Shown piece by piece: positions 31,927 to 41,094 of a stretch of 64,000 nt of DNA. Position numbers and translations under genes: made by a program. The first letter of the stretch is position 1; every line of letters starts with the position of its first letter. The notes under the pieces are model-generated. The model was not told where the DNA came from, did no database searches, and saw only the letters and a list, made by a program, of their open reading frames with translations. Origin of the DNA: Bifidobacterium biavatii DSM 23969 (GTDB lineage: Bacteria > Actinomycetota > Actinomycetes > Actinomycetales > Bifidobacteriaceae); contig NZ_JGYN01000020.1 of assembly GCF_000741165.1 (NCBI RefSeq), forward strand, positions 1-64,000. The letters run 5' to 3'.

Positions 31927-32870
31927 GCGCCGCCGACGTGCTCGCCGTCCTCAACGGCACCCCGCCCGCGCCGAAACCCGACGACGGCGCATATCGGGGG
32001 CTTCGCGAGGAACCGACGTTGTGGCCGGAGATCCGCGAGATCATCGAGACCGACATCGCCACCGCGCCGCGCTCGCTGCAACGCGAGGTCGGCCCCAGCG
32101 AGCTCGGCACCGACTGCCTGCGCTGTCTCGGCGCGAAGCTCGCCGGGTGGAAGCAGGACAAGGCTGCGGCATGGCTGCCGTTCATCGGCACCTGCGTGCA
32201 CCAGCGTTTCGAGAAGACGTTTGACGGTCTCAACAAGCAGGGCTTCGACCCCGACGTGAGGCATCGCCGTTTCGAGACCGAGAAGCGAGTGACGGTCGGC
32301 AGCATCCACGGGCTCGCCGGAGGGTATGACGTGCACGGATCCATCGACCTGTACGACCGTGAGAACAAGTGCACCGCTGACTGGAAGATCGTGGGCTCCA
32401 CCACGTTGAAGACGGTCAAAGCGCACGGCCCCTCCCAAACCTACCTGTGCCAGGCCAGTCTCTACGGCATCGGTCTGGAGCACGAGGGCGAGCAGGTGGA
32501 GCGCATGTGCATCTACTTCCTGCCCCGCAATGGTCTGAGTCTCAAGGACACGCTGCCGGTGCAGATGCGTTTCGACCCGAAGCCCGGCCTATGGGCGTTG
32601 ACCCGCGCGCAGCTCATGGTCACGTTCATGGACGTCATCGAGCAATCCGACGGCATCCAAGCACGTGACGCATGGATCCGCTCGCTGCCCAAGTCCACGG
32701 GCCATTGCTTCGACTGCGGCACATGGACGGTCGACCGGTCGAACGCCATCCCCGAACTCGCCAAGCCACCGGCGGAAGCGCCGGAACGGTGGGCGAAGCT
32801 CACGCCGCTCATCGAGGCCCGCTACCCGCAACGCGACGTCATCGAGAACACCGAACAAGAGAACAGTTAG
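31923..32870 (+). CDS. Cas4/RecB-like PD-(D/E)XK exonuclease with cysteine pairs
   Basis: The product is 315 aa. The core GYDVHGSIDLYDRENKC and ADWKIVGS gives D-(X)n-DxK, and QTYLCQASLYG is the downstream QxxxY motif IV of RecB-like nucleases. Two cysteine pairs, CLRC near the N-terminus and CFDC near the C-terminus, could hold an iron-sulphur cluster as in Cas4/AddB. In phages such enzymes pair with an SSB-like protein for recombination, and one follows directly here. Confidence 0.72.
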   Translation: MSAADVLAVLNGTPPAPKPDDGAYRGLREEPTLWPEIREIIETDIATAPRSLQREVGPSELGTDCLRCLGAKLAGWKQDKAAAWLPFIGTCVHQRFEKTFDGLNKQGFDPDVRHRRFETEKRVTVGSIHGLAGGYDVHGSIDLYDRENKCTADWKIVGSTTLKTVKAHGPSQTYLCQASLYGIGLEHEGEQVERMCIYFLPRNGLSLKDTLPVQMRFDPKPGLWALTRAQLMVTFMDVIEQSDGIQARDAWIRSLPKSTGHCFDCGTWTVDRSNAIPELAKPPAEAPERWAKLTPLIEARYPQRDVIENTEQENS

Positions 32871-32879
32871 GAGAACCAC

Positions 32880-33575
32880 ATGTTCGCAGCACAACCCACG
32901 GCCGCATCCGGCTTCGCCCAGTCCACGGATCCGCTGCCGTCGCTCGCACAGGTCATGTCCGGCGGCACGCCGTCGGCGATCGGCAAGGACGATCCCATCG
33001 GCACTTCAGCTTCGGGCATCGTCAGGAGCATCGAGGCCCAGCAGCAGCACGACATCGACACCGGGGCGCCGAAGTTCTTCGACAACGGGCATCCCATGAT
33101 GCAGATCGTCGTGCATATCGCCACCGAGCAGCGCGACCCCACGATTCCCGGTGATGACGGCGTGCGCGCGGTGTACGTCAAGGGCAAGAACATCGGCACG
33201 CTGCGCAACGCCAGCCGCAAGGCCATGCGGGATATGCCGCACATCGGCGACCGGTTCACCGTCACGTACAGCGCGAACGGCGAGGCCAAGAAGCGTGGCT
33301 GGAACCCGCCCAAGCTCTACAGCTACGAGCTCCAGCCCAACGCCGCCCAGCTCGCCGACGTCATGCAGGAACCCGCGCCGGCACCGCAGCCGGCCGCGTT
33401 CCAGCAGCCCGCTCCCGCCCAACCGCAGCAGCCGGTGTTCGCGCCGGCTCAGCCGCAGGTGAACGAGCAGCAGATCCGCCAGCTCGCCGCCACCGGACGC
33501 AGCGCCTCGGAGATCGCCGGATTCCTCGGACTGACCGTCGGCCAGGTCGAATCCGCGCTCGAACCCGAGTTCTGA
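32880..33575 (+). CDS. SSB-like single-strand DNA-binding protein
   Basis: The product is 231 aa. Residues about 45-160 are beta-rich with VRAVYVKGKNIGTLRNASRKAM and RFTVTYSANGEAKKRGWNPPKLY, typical of actinophage ssDNA-binding proteins. A Pro/Gln/Ala-rich linker leads to a small UBA/HTH-like end (QIRQLAATGRSASEIAGFLGL). It directly follows the exonuclease gene and precedes the helicase, consistent with replication-recombination. Confidence 0.65.
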   Translation: MFAAQPTAASGFAQSTDPLPSLAQVMSGGTPSAIGKDDPIGTSASGIVRSIEAQQQHDIDTGAPKFFDNGHPMMQIVVHIATEQRDPTIPGDDGVRAVYVKGKNIGTLRNASRKAMRDMPHIGDRFTVTYSANGEAKKRGWNPPKLYSYELQPNAAQLADVMQEPAPAPQPAAFQQPAPAQPQQPVFAPAQPQVNEQQIRQLAATGRSASEIAGFLGLTVGQVESALEPEF

Positions 33576-33608
33576 TTCCCGGTCCTGCCCGTACCGTAGC
33601 CAAGCGGT

Positions 33609-33633
33609 CGCCGCGTATGCGACAGACGCGGCG
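33609..33633 (+). terminator. Hairpin before the helicase gene
   Basis: A perfect 8-bp stem CGCCGCGT/ACGCGGCG with a 9-base loop lies in the 106-bp gap after the SSB-like gene. There is no T tract. Upstream, TAGCCAAGCGGTC looks like a tRNA D-arm, but no full tRNA can be folded. Confidence 0.45.
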
Positions 33634-33681
33634 GGCACTGCCAACCCGTTTCCATTACCGCCCAATGAAGGGAGGCAAGCA

Positions 33682-36015
33682 GTGAACGTCCCCTACACGC
33701 ACCAGTGTTCCGTCATCCCGAACGGCCCCAGCCACGTGGCACGCGTGCTCATGGGCATGAGAGTGACCGAGGACGATTGGAAGCACACGTTCTTCGACCG
33801 TCTCGGCCAGAGCGTCACCGTGCCGCGCAACGAGATGAACAACAACCGCGAGTACTTCGACGACGGGTATGCGAAGGCCCTGTGGGACTTCCGCAACGGC
33901 TCCATGCTGCTCGGCGAGGACGGGCGCACCATCTACGTGCGCGACGTGGACGAGAGCGGCGCGAACCGGCTCTTGGATTCGTGGCACGCGATCGGCAGCA
34001 TCGAGGACGAGTACCACGTCAAGGGCGCGGGCAAGGTGTATCTGCCGTGGAACGTGCAGATGCGCGTCGAGTGCTCCAAGCTCAAGGGACGCGTGAGGCA
34101 TGGGGTGAAGTTCGCGAACATGGCGTTCTACCGCATCGACGGGCATGTGCGCCGCGTGCTGCCCGGCGACCCGATGTTCACGGACCCGTTCGAGATCAGC
34201 CTCGGCGAGGACTACGACGAAGCGCTCGTGGCCGAGGCCGGCCGGTACCTTCGGTTCGTGACCGCCGACGAGCACAGCGCGCAGAACCTCGGCCGCATGT
34301 TCGCCACACCACTTCTGGAGGCATACAAGCACCTCTTCTACGTGCTCTACGGCGGCGGAGGCAACGGCAAGGGCATCCTTCTGGGCGCGCTGAACAAGTC
34401 GTTCCCCGGATTGTCGGCGGCGGTGAACGCGAAGACCCTGCTGGGCGGCGCGAAGGGCGCCGGAGGGTTCGCGACCGATCAGGAGATGCTCAAGCTCATC
34501 GGCGCCCTGTGGGCGTACGACGAGGACGCGGACATCATCACGTTGGAACAGGCCACCCTGTTGAAGAAGATCGGCACTGGCGACACTATGGCCGCCCGGC
34601 GCATCCAGGAGAACACGGTCAGCTTCCGCAACAAGGCCACGTTCATCATCGCGTCGAACAACCCCGTCATCATGGCGAACACCGAGGCGCTGAAACGGCG
34701 CCGCGTGTTCGTCCGTATGAGGGACAACCGCGCCGAACACGAGTTCAAGGACCTCTTGGCGTTCCGCGCGAAGCACGGGGCGGTGCCGTTCCTCATGGCC
34801 TCATGCCGCCTGTGGGAGCAGTCCGACAAGCCGTGGGACGATGTGGCGATCGGTTCGGGCGACGACCTGACCGAGCATGAGCAGTGGATCGTGGACCAGA
34901 TCATCACGGTCGGCTACGCGGTCAGCGGCGACAACCCCTATTACGCGAGTTCGGCCACGCACCGCAACAGCGTGACCAAGCTCGGTTTGGAGTCCACGTG
35001 CAAGCGCATCGACGGCAAGGTCGCCCGCGTGCTGGTGGTGGCGGACGAGAAGGTATTCGCGGTCTACCGGGCCAAGAGCGAGCATGACATCAGCCAGGCC
35101 GTAGAGGAAACCGTAGCGGCGCCGCCGCAGCCCATCGAGGGCGATATGACGGTCACGCCGGACGAGCTCGGCTATCCGGTCAACTACGCCACCGTGTCGG
35201 ACGGGAAGAAATCCTACGACTGGCAGAAGGTGAAGGATCTGCCCGCCGGCTCCACGCCGGTTCCCAACGGCGGCAGCGCGTACGCGGTCATCCCCGCCGA
35301 CGGCATGGCGGTCATCGACCTCGACGTGGCGAAGGACAGGAACGGCAACGTTCTGCAGGATGCTCCCACCGGCTGGGACGTGTTCAGCCGCGAGATCGGC
35401 GCGTATGGGAGCGACGCGTTCCCGCGCACCTACTTGGTGTCCACGCCCACCGGCGAGCGCCACGGGTTGACGAGCGTGCACGCCTACTACCTGATTCCCG
35501 GCGAGCTGAAGGGCCGGTTGAAGAACGGCGTGCACTTGACGGGCGCGCCGGTTGACATCCGTTGCGAGGGCAAGGGGTACGTCATCGGCGCCGGCAGCGT
35601 GCTGGACGATGGCGGAACGTACAGGCTGCTGGATATGCCCGACGGCGAGCCGCCCGTGATGCCGGCCGGAATGGTCTCGTGGTTGAAGGCGCACGGCTAC
35701 GTGGAAGGCGAAACTCCCACGACTGTGAAGCCCGATGGGGCGAGGCCGGTGATGATGCGCACGCGTTACCGTTCGACGCGCATGGCCGGCAAGAGCGTCA
35801 GGAACGAGCCCGACATGACCCCGGTGGCTCCCGGATCGCGCAATGACACGCTTCACCGGTGGGCGTACGGGCGGTTGGCGAATCATCCCGACAACGCCTC
35901 GCGGATCCGCGACGACCTCTACCAACGCGGCCACGCCAGCGGATTGAAGGACAACGAGCTGGAGACCATCTGGCGCAGCGTCACCCGGCAGCTGAACGGA
36001 GGTGGTCATGCCTAG
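33682..36015 (+). CDS. SF3-type helicase fused to a C-terminal prim-pol domain
   Basis: The product is 777 aa. The N-terminal part is a D5-like/SF3 helicase: YGGGGNGKG (Walker A, 224-231), WAYDEDADI (B-like), and FIIASNNPV as sensor. The C-terminal part from about 490 is an archaeo-eukaryotic primase/polymerase: AVIPADGMAVIDLDV with the metal-binding Asp546/Asp548, STPTGERHG, and VDIRCEGKGYVIGAGS. It ends with a PriCT-like helix bundle. The usual phage order is primase first; here it is reversed. The start is GTG with GGGAGG upstream. It should prime and unwind DNA at the phage origin. Confidence 0.82.
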   Translation: MNVPYTHQCSVIPNGPSHVARVLMGMRVTEDDWKHTFFDRLGQSVTVPRNEMNNNREYFDDGYAKALWDFRNGSMLLGEDGRTIYVRDVDESGANRLLDSWHAIGSIEDEYHVKGAGKVYLPWNVQMRVECSKLKGRVRHGVKFANMAFYRIDGHVRRVLPGDPMFTDPFEISLGEDYDEALVAEAGRYLRFVTADEHSAQNLGRMFATPLLEAYKHLFYVLYGGGGNGKGILLGALNKSFPGLSAAVNAKTLLGGAKGAGGFATDQEMLKLIGALWAYDEDADIITLEQATLLKKIGTGDTMAARRIQENTVSFRNKATFIIASNNPVIMANTEALKRRRVFVRMRDNRAEHEFKDLLAFRAKHGAVPFLMASCRLWEQSDKPWDDVAIGSGDDLTEHEQWIVDQIITVGYAVSGDNPYYASSATHRNSVTKLGLESTCKRIDGKVARVLVVADEKVFAVYRAKSEHDISQAVEETVAAPPQPIEGDMTVTPDELGYPVNYATVSDGKKSYDWQKVKDLPAGSTPVPNGGSAYAVIPADGMAVIDLDVAKDRNGNVLQDAPTGWDVFSREIGAYGSDAFPRTYLVSTPTGERHGLTSVHAYYLIPGELKGRLKNGVHLTGAPVDIRCEGKGYVIGAGSVLDDGGTYRLLDMPDGEPPVMPAGMVSWLKAHGYVEGETPTTVKPDGARPVMMRTRYRSTRMAGKSVRNEPDMTPVAPGSRNDTLHRWAYGRLANHPDNASRIRDDLYQRGHASGLKDNELETIWRSVTRQLNGGGHA

Positions 36016-36427
36016 ACGCAAACCACCGTGGCTCAAACACCTGTGCGCCGGCCGGCTGAAGGCGAGGAAGTGCGAGGGGTGCCGCGAATGGGTGGCCGTG
36101 GACGAACAGGGTTCCGTATGGGAGAAATACGACCCCGGCATCCTCGACGCCCATGATCTTGCGACGGCCATCATCCTCAAGCGCGGGTTCACCCGCATCA
36201 TCCGGCACGGCGCCGGCGGATTGTTCTCACTGCAGGATCCGTGCGGAGCCCGCGGCATCGACCCGGATGGCGAATACCTCGCCATCCACCAGTGCCACCG
36301 GATTCCGATCAGCGTGAAGCCGTTCAAACCACCCAGACGGCGGGCGGCGGAACGCTGGAACCCGAATATCCGCTTGTCGGACGAAGAGGTCCGACTGTTC
36401 ACCCGACTTTGGAGGCGACCATTATGA
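36008..36427 (+). CDS. Cysteine-containing early protein, unknown
   Basis: The product is 139 aa from ATG 36008, which overlaps the helicase stop by 8 bp and has GGAGGTGG upstream. CEGCREW near the N-terminus and a second LCAG cysteine may bind zinc. The C-terminus is basic (KPPRRRAAERW). Linked to the next gene by ATGA. No known family. Confidence 0.55.
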   Translation: MPRRKPPWLKHLCAGRLKARKCEGCREWVAVDEQGSVWEKYDPGILDAHDLATAIILKRGFTRIIRHGAGGLFSLQDPCGARGIDPDGEYLAIHQCHRIPISVKPFKPPRRRAAERWNPNIRLSDEEVRLFTRLWRRPL

Positions 36428-36834
36428 ACATCATCCACCCCAAACGCCACGCCAAGCCCCGGCCGCGCGTCATCCCCGTGCCGGAGACCACGCACCACCG
36501 GCTGCGCCGCGTCTACCCGGCCGCCATCCAGTTCCTCCGTCAGCCCGCCGTGACGAGCGGGTTCGGCACCGCGGCCGGCGAGACGCGCGAATGCACGTGC
36601 GGCTACAAGACCCGCAGCCCCCAGCAGTTCCTCAACCATCTCGAAGAGAAAGCCATCATCATGCCCGTAGCATCCTTCCAAGCGCCCCGCCCGTTGATGA
36701 CCCATCGTCTCGTGGACACCGCCAAGCAAGGCAAGGTGTTCATCTGCTCGTGCGGCCACGACTTCACCAGCCTGAGCCTCATGCAGGAACACATCCGCTA
36801 CGCCGACAAGATCGAGGTGAACGACCATGAGTGA
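36424..36834 (+). CDS. Double zinc-finger-like protein
   Basis: The product is 136 aa. Two matching motifs, CTCGYKTRSPQQFLNHL and CSCGHDFTSLSLMQEHI, each give C-x-C-x(11-12)-H, a compact zinc-finger-like unit. An N-terminal basic part (HPKRHAKPRPRV) could touch nucleic acid. The same unit appears in the next, 43-aa gene. Confidence 0.6.
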   Translation: MNIIHPKRHAKPRPRVIPVPETTHHRLRRVYPAAIQFLRQPAVTSGFGTAAGETRECTCGYKTRSPQQFLNHLEEKAIIMPVASFQAPRPLMTHRLVDTAKQGKVFICSCGHDFTSLSLMQEHIRYADKIEVNDHE

Positions 36835-36958
36835 ACCGCATCTCATCGTCACCGAGTACGACGGCCGGTTCCACTGGTGGTGCTCATGCGGTTGGGACAC
36901 CGGCAGCCGCGTCCAGCTCCACCAACACCTCGGCAACGTGAAAGGGGTGCGGCCATGA
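36827..36958 (+). CDS. 43-aa single zinc-finger protein
   Basis: ATG 36827 overlaps the previous gene's end, and TGA 36956-36958 overlaps the next ATG (ATGA). The text WWCSCGWDTGSRVQLHQHL repeats the C-x-C...H unit of the neighbour. Overlaps on both sides and the shared motif support this very small gene. Confidence 0.6.
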   Translation: MSEPHLIVTEYDGRFHWWCSCGWDTGSRVQLHQHLGNVKGVRP

Positions 36959-37710
36959 CCCGATACTGCGCGAACCACGACGGCAACCATGCGGGTCGGC
37001 TCAACATATGCGCCTCGTGCGCCCGGAAGTTCCGCGAGGCGTTGAAGTCGATAGCCGTGGATACGCCAGCCCTGCTGCTGATCACCACACGCCAAGCCGG
37101 CACCGGAGGCAACGACCACACCGGCGTGCGCAGCAGGTCGGCGCACGCGCCGCTGCTGATACGCGAACAGGCGTGGGAACTCTACTGCCAAGTGGAGGAA
37201 CTGGTACGGCTCGCGGCACTCCAATGTGGCTACCCGCCGGCCGCGAGACGAACGGCCAGCGTGCCCGAACTCGTGCGAGGCATCCTCAAGGGCGACGAGC
37301 CACTGCTCGCGGCATCGGACGCACGCGAATGGTGGCGTGACGTCGTGGATATGGCCGGCAGGGTGAACCGCATGGTGGATCCGCCGGCCACTCGGGTGGC
37401 GTTCGGCGCGTGCCCGTTCTGCAAGCACGGCGTCGTCTGGGGAGCACCGCGCGCTCACATGGGCGAATGCCGTTCCTGCGGCGCGCAGGTGAACCGCACC
37501 TACGTGGCCGACCGGCTGCTCGACAAGCTCGCCGAATCCGAGAAGAAGGGCACCCCGAAACAGCTGAGCCGTGAATGCGCCAAGGCCGGCATCCGCTTGC
37601 CCGCCGCGACCATCCGCACATGGATCCACCAGAAACGCCTCACGCCCGACCAACACGGCCACGTCACGCTCAGCGGCATCGTGCCGTTGCTGCGTCGAAG
37701 AGCCGGCTGA
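36955..37710 (+). CDS. Early protein with several zinc ribbons and a MerR-like end
   Basis: The product is 251 aa. N-terminal CANHDGN...CASCARK and later CPFCKHG...CRSCGAQ form two probable zinc sites. The C-terminus (TPKQLSRECAKAGIRLPAATIRTWIHQKRLTP) looks like a helix-turn-helix with the 'TIRxW..K..L' ending of small phage DNA-binding proteins. It is the last rightward gene and is followed by a terminator. It may be a late-gene regulator (inference). Confidence 0.6.
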   Translation: MTRYCANHDGNHAGRLNICASCARKFREALKSIAVDTPALLLITTRQAGTGGNDHTGVRSRSAHAPLLIREQAWELYCQVEELVRLAALQCGYPPAARRTASVPELVRGILKGDEPLLAASDAREWWRDVVDMAGRVNRMVDPPATRVAFGACPFCKHGVVWGAPRAHMGECRSCGAQVNRTYVADRLLDKLAESEKKGTPKQLSRECAKAGIRLPAATIRTWIHQKRLTPDQHGHVTLSGIVPLLRRRAG

Positions 37711-37723
37711 AACGACGAGACGG

Positions 37724-37765
37724 CCCCGTTCTCCACGATGGGAGAGCGGGGACGTGGCGTTTTTC
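37724..37765. terminator. Bidirectional terminator at the end of the early operon
   Basis: Stem CCCCGTTCTCC/GGGAGAGCGGGG (37724-37734, 37740-37751) has one G-T pair, and GTTTTT follows at 37759-37764. It separates the rightward early operon from the leftward tautomerase gene. Confidence 0.75.
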
Positions 37766-37774
37766 GCGTGTCGG

Positions 37775-38191
37775 TCAGTCGCCGACCTCGGCGCTGATCT
37801 TGCCAGCGATGTACCGGTATTCCTGCGTAAGGCCGCCGAAGCCCCATGAGTCGGGTCGTACGTCCTGCACCACGACGTAGCTGGCCTCGGACACTTCGCC
37901 GAGGATGGCCTTCATGCCGTCGAACGTGCACTTGACGAACAGGGCCTTGTCGTTCTTCGTGTTGGTGCCCTCGGTGATCTTGATCTCCACGTAGAACGTG
38001 GCCTCATGCCATTGTTCGGCGGACTCGCCGCCGACGAACCAGTGGGCGGGGTTTGCGAAGTCCACGTCCACGGACACCACGTCGCGCTGCTTGCCGAGCG
38101 TGTCTACAGCCAGATCGGTGAGCAGCTGCGCGACCCGTGCGGCCGTTTGCGATGATTCGTCGCCCGCGATGCGGGCCCTGATGTACGGCAT
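37775..38191 (-). CDS. Tautomerase-superfamily protein
   Basis: The product is 138 aa. It starts MPYIRARIAGD, the Pro2-led beta strand typical of 4-oxalocrotonate tautomerase/MIF enzymes, where the N-terminal proline is the catalytic base. An amphipathic helix follows (TAARVAQLLTDLAVDTLG) and then a second half with beta strands (ATFYVEIKITEG). It is monocistronic, convergent with the early operon, and next to attR, the usual place for a moron. Substrate unknown; no role in phage growth is evident. Confidence 0.65.
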   Translation of the reverse strand: MPYIRARIAGDESSQTAARVAQLLTDLAVDTLGKQRDVVSVDVDFANPAHWFVGGESAEQWHEATFYVEIKITEGTNTKNDKALFVKCTFDGMKAILGEVSEASYVVVQDVRPDSWGFGGLTQEYRYIAGKISAEVGD

Positions 38192-38332
38192 GACCGTCTC
38201 CTTCGGTAGGGGGATCTCGTTCCCTGTGGATTATACGGAGAAGGTCGCGACGGTACCCCTCGACAAAAACCGTGTGAAGAAATTGTGGGGTAGGGTTCGC
38301 GTCGGATAAACGCGGGCGGCGTTGCCGCGAGA

Positions 38333-38360
38333 CGACACGCCTGCCATATGAGGCGTGTCG
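38333..38360. repeat. Inverted repeat near attR
   Basis: A perfect 10-bp stem CGACACGCCT/AGGCGTGTCG with an 8-base loop lies 19 bp from the TTGTGTCC boxes. It may be a terminator-like hairpin or part of the attP regulatory region. The gap 38192-38480 holds no gene. Confidence 0.45.
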
Positions 38361-38378
38361 GGGTAGGGGCGTGTTCCG

Positions 38379-38410
38379 TTGTGTCCCGAATTGTGTCCGT
38401 AGTTGTGTCC
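38379..38410. repeat. Arm-type site candidates, right (TTGTGTCC x3)
   Basis: TTGTGTCC occurs at 38379-38386, 38391-38398 and 38403-38410, all 12 bp apart. With the pair at 544-562 this gives five boxes across the reconstructed attP. The regular spacing near one helical turn supports protein binding. Confidence 0.6.
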
Positions 38411-38442
38411 AATCGGATAAAAACACGGCGTGTCGCAGGATA

Positions 38443-38475
38443 CAAAAAAGCCCGGAATCGTTGAAATTCCGGGCT
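38443..38475 (-). terminator. Phage-borne terminator for the rebuilt tRNA-Pro
   Basis: Stem AGCCCGGAAT/ATTCCGGGCT (38449-38458, 38466-38475) is followed in the minus direction by TTTTTTG. It lies 6 bp after the tRNA 3' end, so the phage supplies both the tRNA 3' half and a terminator. Confidence 0.8.
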
Positions 38476-38480
38476 AAATC

Positions 38481-38555
<75 letters not shown>

Positions 38556-38602
38556 ATGACCGACACAAAGAGAGCAATCTGGGTACGAGGTTTCGTATTA
38601 CA

Positions 38603-38620
38603 TTGTGTCCAGTTGTGTCC
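38603..38620. repeat. Extra TTGTGTCC pair outside attR
   Basis: Boxes at 38603-38610 and 38613-38620, 10 bp apart, lie outside the present prophage between the two tRNA 5' halves. This suggests the remains of a related element with the same integrase type. Confidence 0.5.
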
Positions 38621-38706
38621 ATCTTCAATTATGCGTTGCGCGCCGTCGGCCCTTAGCCCAGTCAGCACAAGCCCTCAGGTCAGGTGCTACTCAGCTGGAC
38701 TGAGTA

Positions 38707-38756
<50 letters not shown>

Positions 38757-38807
38757 CGGCGCGAAGCACCGAGTAGATAAACTACCATACGTCGAAGAAA
38801 AGGCAAA

Positions 38808-38864
38808 ATCGCCGTGTCGCACACGGCGTGTTCCTTTGGAACAACGCGTATGCGACACGGCGAT
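38808..38864 (-). terminator. Terminator of the der operon
   Basis: A 14-bp perfect stem ATCGCCGTGTCGCA/TGCGACACGGCGAT is followed in the minus direction by TTTTGCC. It ends the rluB-cmk/der transcript 95 bp after its stop codon. Confidence 0.8.
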
Positions 38865-38958
38865 CACCGGTCAGCTGTTGCTAGACGATGAGCGGGGATC
38901 ATCGGCACAAAAAGCGTCGGCACGACCGCGCTCCACTCATCCCACGAGCTTCCACGGG

Positions 38959-41094
38959 CTACTTGCGCTTTTTCTTCTCGCGGATGTTCACCGAAATCTG
39001 GATCGGCGAGCCTTCGAAGCCGAATTCCTCGCGCAGCGAACGTTCGATGAATCGGCGGTAGCCGTGCTCAAGGAAACCGGTGGCGAAGATCACGAACCGC
39101 GGCGGACGCGTGGACGCCTGAGTGGCGAACAGGATGCGGGGCTGCTTGCCGCCGCGCAGCGGGTGCGGATGCGCGGCCTGGATTTGGCCGAGGAACGCGT
39201 TGAGCTTGCCCGTGGGAATGCGCTTGTCCCACGAGTCGAGCGCCTCGCGCATGGCGCGTGCCAGACGGTTCGTGTGCCAACCAGTCTTGGCGGACAGGTT
39301 CACGCGGGTCGCCCAGGTGACGCGTTCGAACTCGGTCTTCCACAAACGCTCCATGCGCTGGCGGTCGAACTCGTCCATGAGATCCCACTTGTTGAACACG
39401 AGCACGATCGCGCGGCCCGCGTCCACGGCGGAGCTCATCACCTTGAGATCCTGGTCGGAGATCGGCTGCGACGCGTCGAACAGCACCAGGGCAAGTTCCG
39501 AACGTTCGATCGCGGCCTGCGTGCGCAGCGACGAATAGTATTCCGCGCCGGACAGCTTGTGCAGACGGCGCTTGATGCCGGCTGTGTCGATGAACAGCCA
39601 GTCTTCGCCGTCCACGCGCACGATCTCGTCGACCGGGTCGCGCGTGGTGCCGGCCAGATCATTGACGACCGTGCGTTCCTCGTGCGCAAGCTGATTGAGC
39701 AGCGACGACTTGCCGACGTTCGGACGTCCGACGAGCGCGACGCGACGCAGATTGGTCGGCGTAAGGAAGCCGGACGTCTTCTCCGCCTTCTTCAGCGAGT
39801 CGATCGCGACGTCGAGCAGGTCGCCCACTCCCCTACCGTGCATGGCGGAGATGGAGTACGGTTCGCCGAGGCCGAGCTTCCAGAATTCGGCGGCCATGTA
39901 TTCGCTGGCGCCGTCGTCGATCTTGTTCACGGCGAGCGTGACGGGCTTGCCGGATGCGCGCAGCAGTTTGACGATGCGCTCGTCCGTATCGGTCAGGCCG
40001 ACCGATCCGTCCACGACGAATATGACCGCATCCGACAGCTGCATGGCAATCTGCGCCTGCGACGCGATCGCCGAGTCGATGCCTTCGACGTCGGCCTCCC
40101 AGCCGCCGGTGTCGACGAGTTTGAAATCGGTGCCTGCCCATTCCGCGTCGTAGCTGACGCGGTCACGCGTGACTCCGGGCGTGTCTTCGACGACGGCGGC
40201 GCGACGGCCGAGAATGCGGTTGACGAGCGTGGACTTACCGACGTTCGGACGTCCGATCACGGCGAGCACGCCGACCTGCTTGGGACCGTTGCCCTGGCTG
40301 GCTGTGGCGGGTCCGCGGCGGGAGACGAGCGCTTCGTCCGCCTCATCGAGATCGTAATCGTCGAGGTTGGCGACATACTGCTCGTACTCCTGCTCTTCGA
40401 TCGCGTCCTCGACCATGCCGATGAGCACATCAAGCGTCTGCTCGAAGTCGAGATCCGAATTGTCGAGCGTGGTGACGCCGTCCGCGGCGGTCATGAAGCT
40501 AGTGACCTTCGAATCGGCCTTGTCGCGCGCCGCAACATCGTCGGAACCGACCGCGCCCGCCGCAACGGCCTGTCCGGTCCGTCGGGCCTGTCGCACTTCC
40601 TCCCGGGCGGTGAGCAGCACGCGCACCTCGGCGTCGGGGGCGACGACCGTGGTGATGTCACGTCCCTCGGCGACGATGCCGCGTCCCTCGGAGAACGAAT
40701 CAACTGCGGATTCACGCATGATGAACGCGCGCTGGGCGGCCACGAGCACGTGGCGTACCGGGACGATGCCGGAGACCTTCGACACGTGGGACGAGACTTC
40801 GGACGAACGGATCGCGTCGCTGATGTCCTCGCCGTCGGCGAACACACGTGCGTCGTCCGGATCGACGGAAATGTCGAAATGATCGTCGGTGAAGAATTCG
40901 CCCACGGTTTCGGTGACGAGACGCTCGTCGACCGTTTCCGCGTCAAGGTCGATGCCGCGGTGCAGGCACCACCACGCGCACGCGCGGTACATGGCACCCG
41001 TGTCGAGGTAGGCGAATCCGAAATACTTGGCCAGCGCCTTGGACGTGGAGGACTTGCCCACGCCGGCGGGGCCGTCGATGGCGACGCGGATCAC
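38959..41094 (-). CDS. der: Cytidylate kinase / GTPase Der fusion
   Basis: The product is 711 aa. Residues 1-about 220 are cytidylate kinase: [12 protein letters not shown] (P-loop), [22 protein letters not shown]. Residues about 265-711 are Der/EngA with two G domains, each with [12 protein letters not shown] or DTAG, and NK(I/W)D, then the KH-like end ([12 protein letters not shown]). It makes CDP for nucleotide supply and acts in 50S ribosome maturation. The fusion is usual in bifidobacteria. The GTG start at 41094 overlaps the rluB stop (GTGA), which fixes the boundary. Confidence 0.95.
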   Translation of the reverse strand: MIRVAIDGPAGVGKSSTSKALAKYFGFAYLDTGAMYRACAWWCLHRGIDLDAETVDERLVTETVGEFFTDDHFDISVDPDDARVFADGEDISDAIRSSEVSSHVSKVSGIVPVRHVLVAAQRAFIMRESAVDSFSEGRGIVAEGRDITTVVAPDAEVRVLLTAREEVRQARRTGQAVAAGAVGSDDVAARDKADSKVTSFMTAADGVTTLDNSDLDFEQTLDVLIGMVEDAIEEQEYEQYVANLDDYDLDEADEALVSRRGPATASQGNGPKQVGVLAVIGRPNVGKSTLVNRILGRRAAVVEDTPGVTRDRVSYDAEWAGTDFKLVDTGGWEADVEGIDSAIASQAQIAMQLSDAVIFVVDGSVGLTDTDERIVKLLRASGKPVTLAVNKIDDGASEYMAAEFWKLGLGEPYSISAMHGRGVGDLLDVAIDSLKKAEKTSGFLTPTNLRRVALVGRPNVGKSSLLNQLAHEERTVVNDLAGTTRDPVDEIVRVDGEDWLFIDTAGIKRRLHKLSGAEYYSSLRTQAAIERSELALVLFDASQPISDQDLKVMSSAVDAGRAIVLVFNKWDLMDEFDRQRMERLWKTEFERVTWATRVNLSAKTGWHTNRLARAMREALDSWDKRIPTGKLNAFLGQIQAAHPHPLRGGKQPRILFATQASTRPPRFVIFATGFLEHGYRRFIERSLREEFGFEGSPIQISVNIREKKKRK

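Noticed and set aside
33588..33665. tRNA-like D-arm word (TAGCCAAGCGGTC) before the helicase gene
   Set aside because: No anticodon arm or T arm with correct pairing can be placed around it.
34801..37662. Minus-strand open frame of 953 codons opposite the helicase and zinc-finger genes
   Set aside because: It is antisense to well-supported genes, crosses several of them, and its composition is that of a shadow frame in high-GC DNA.
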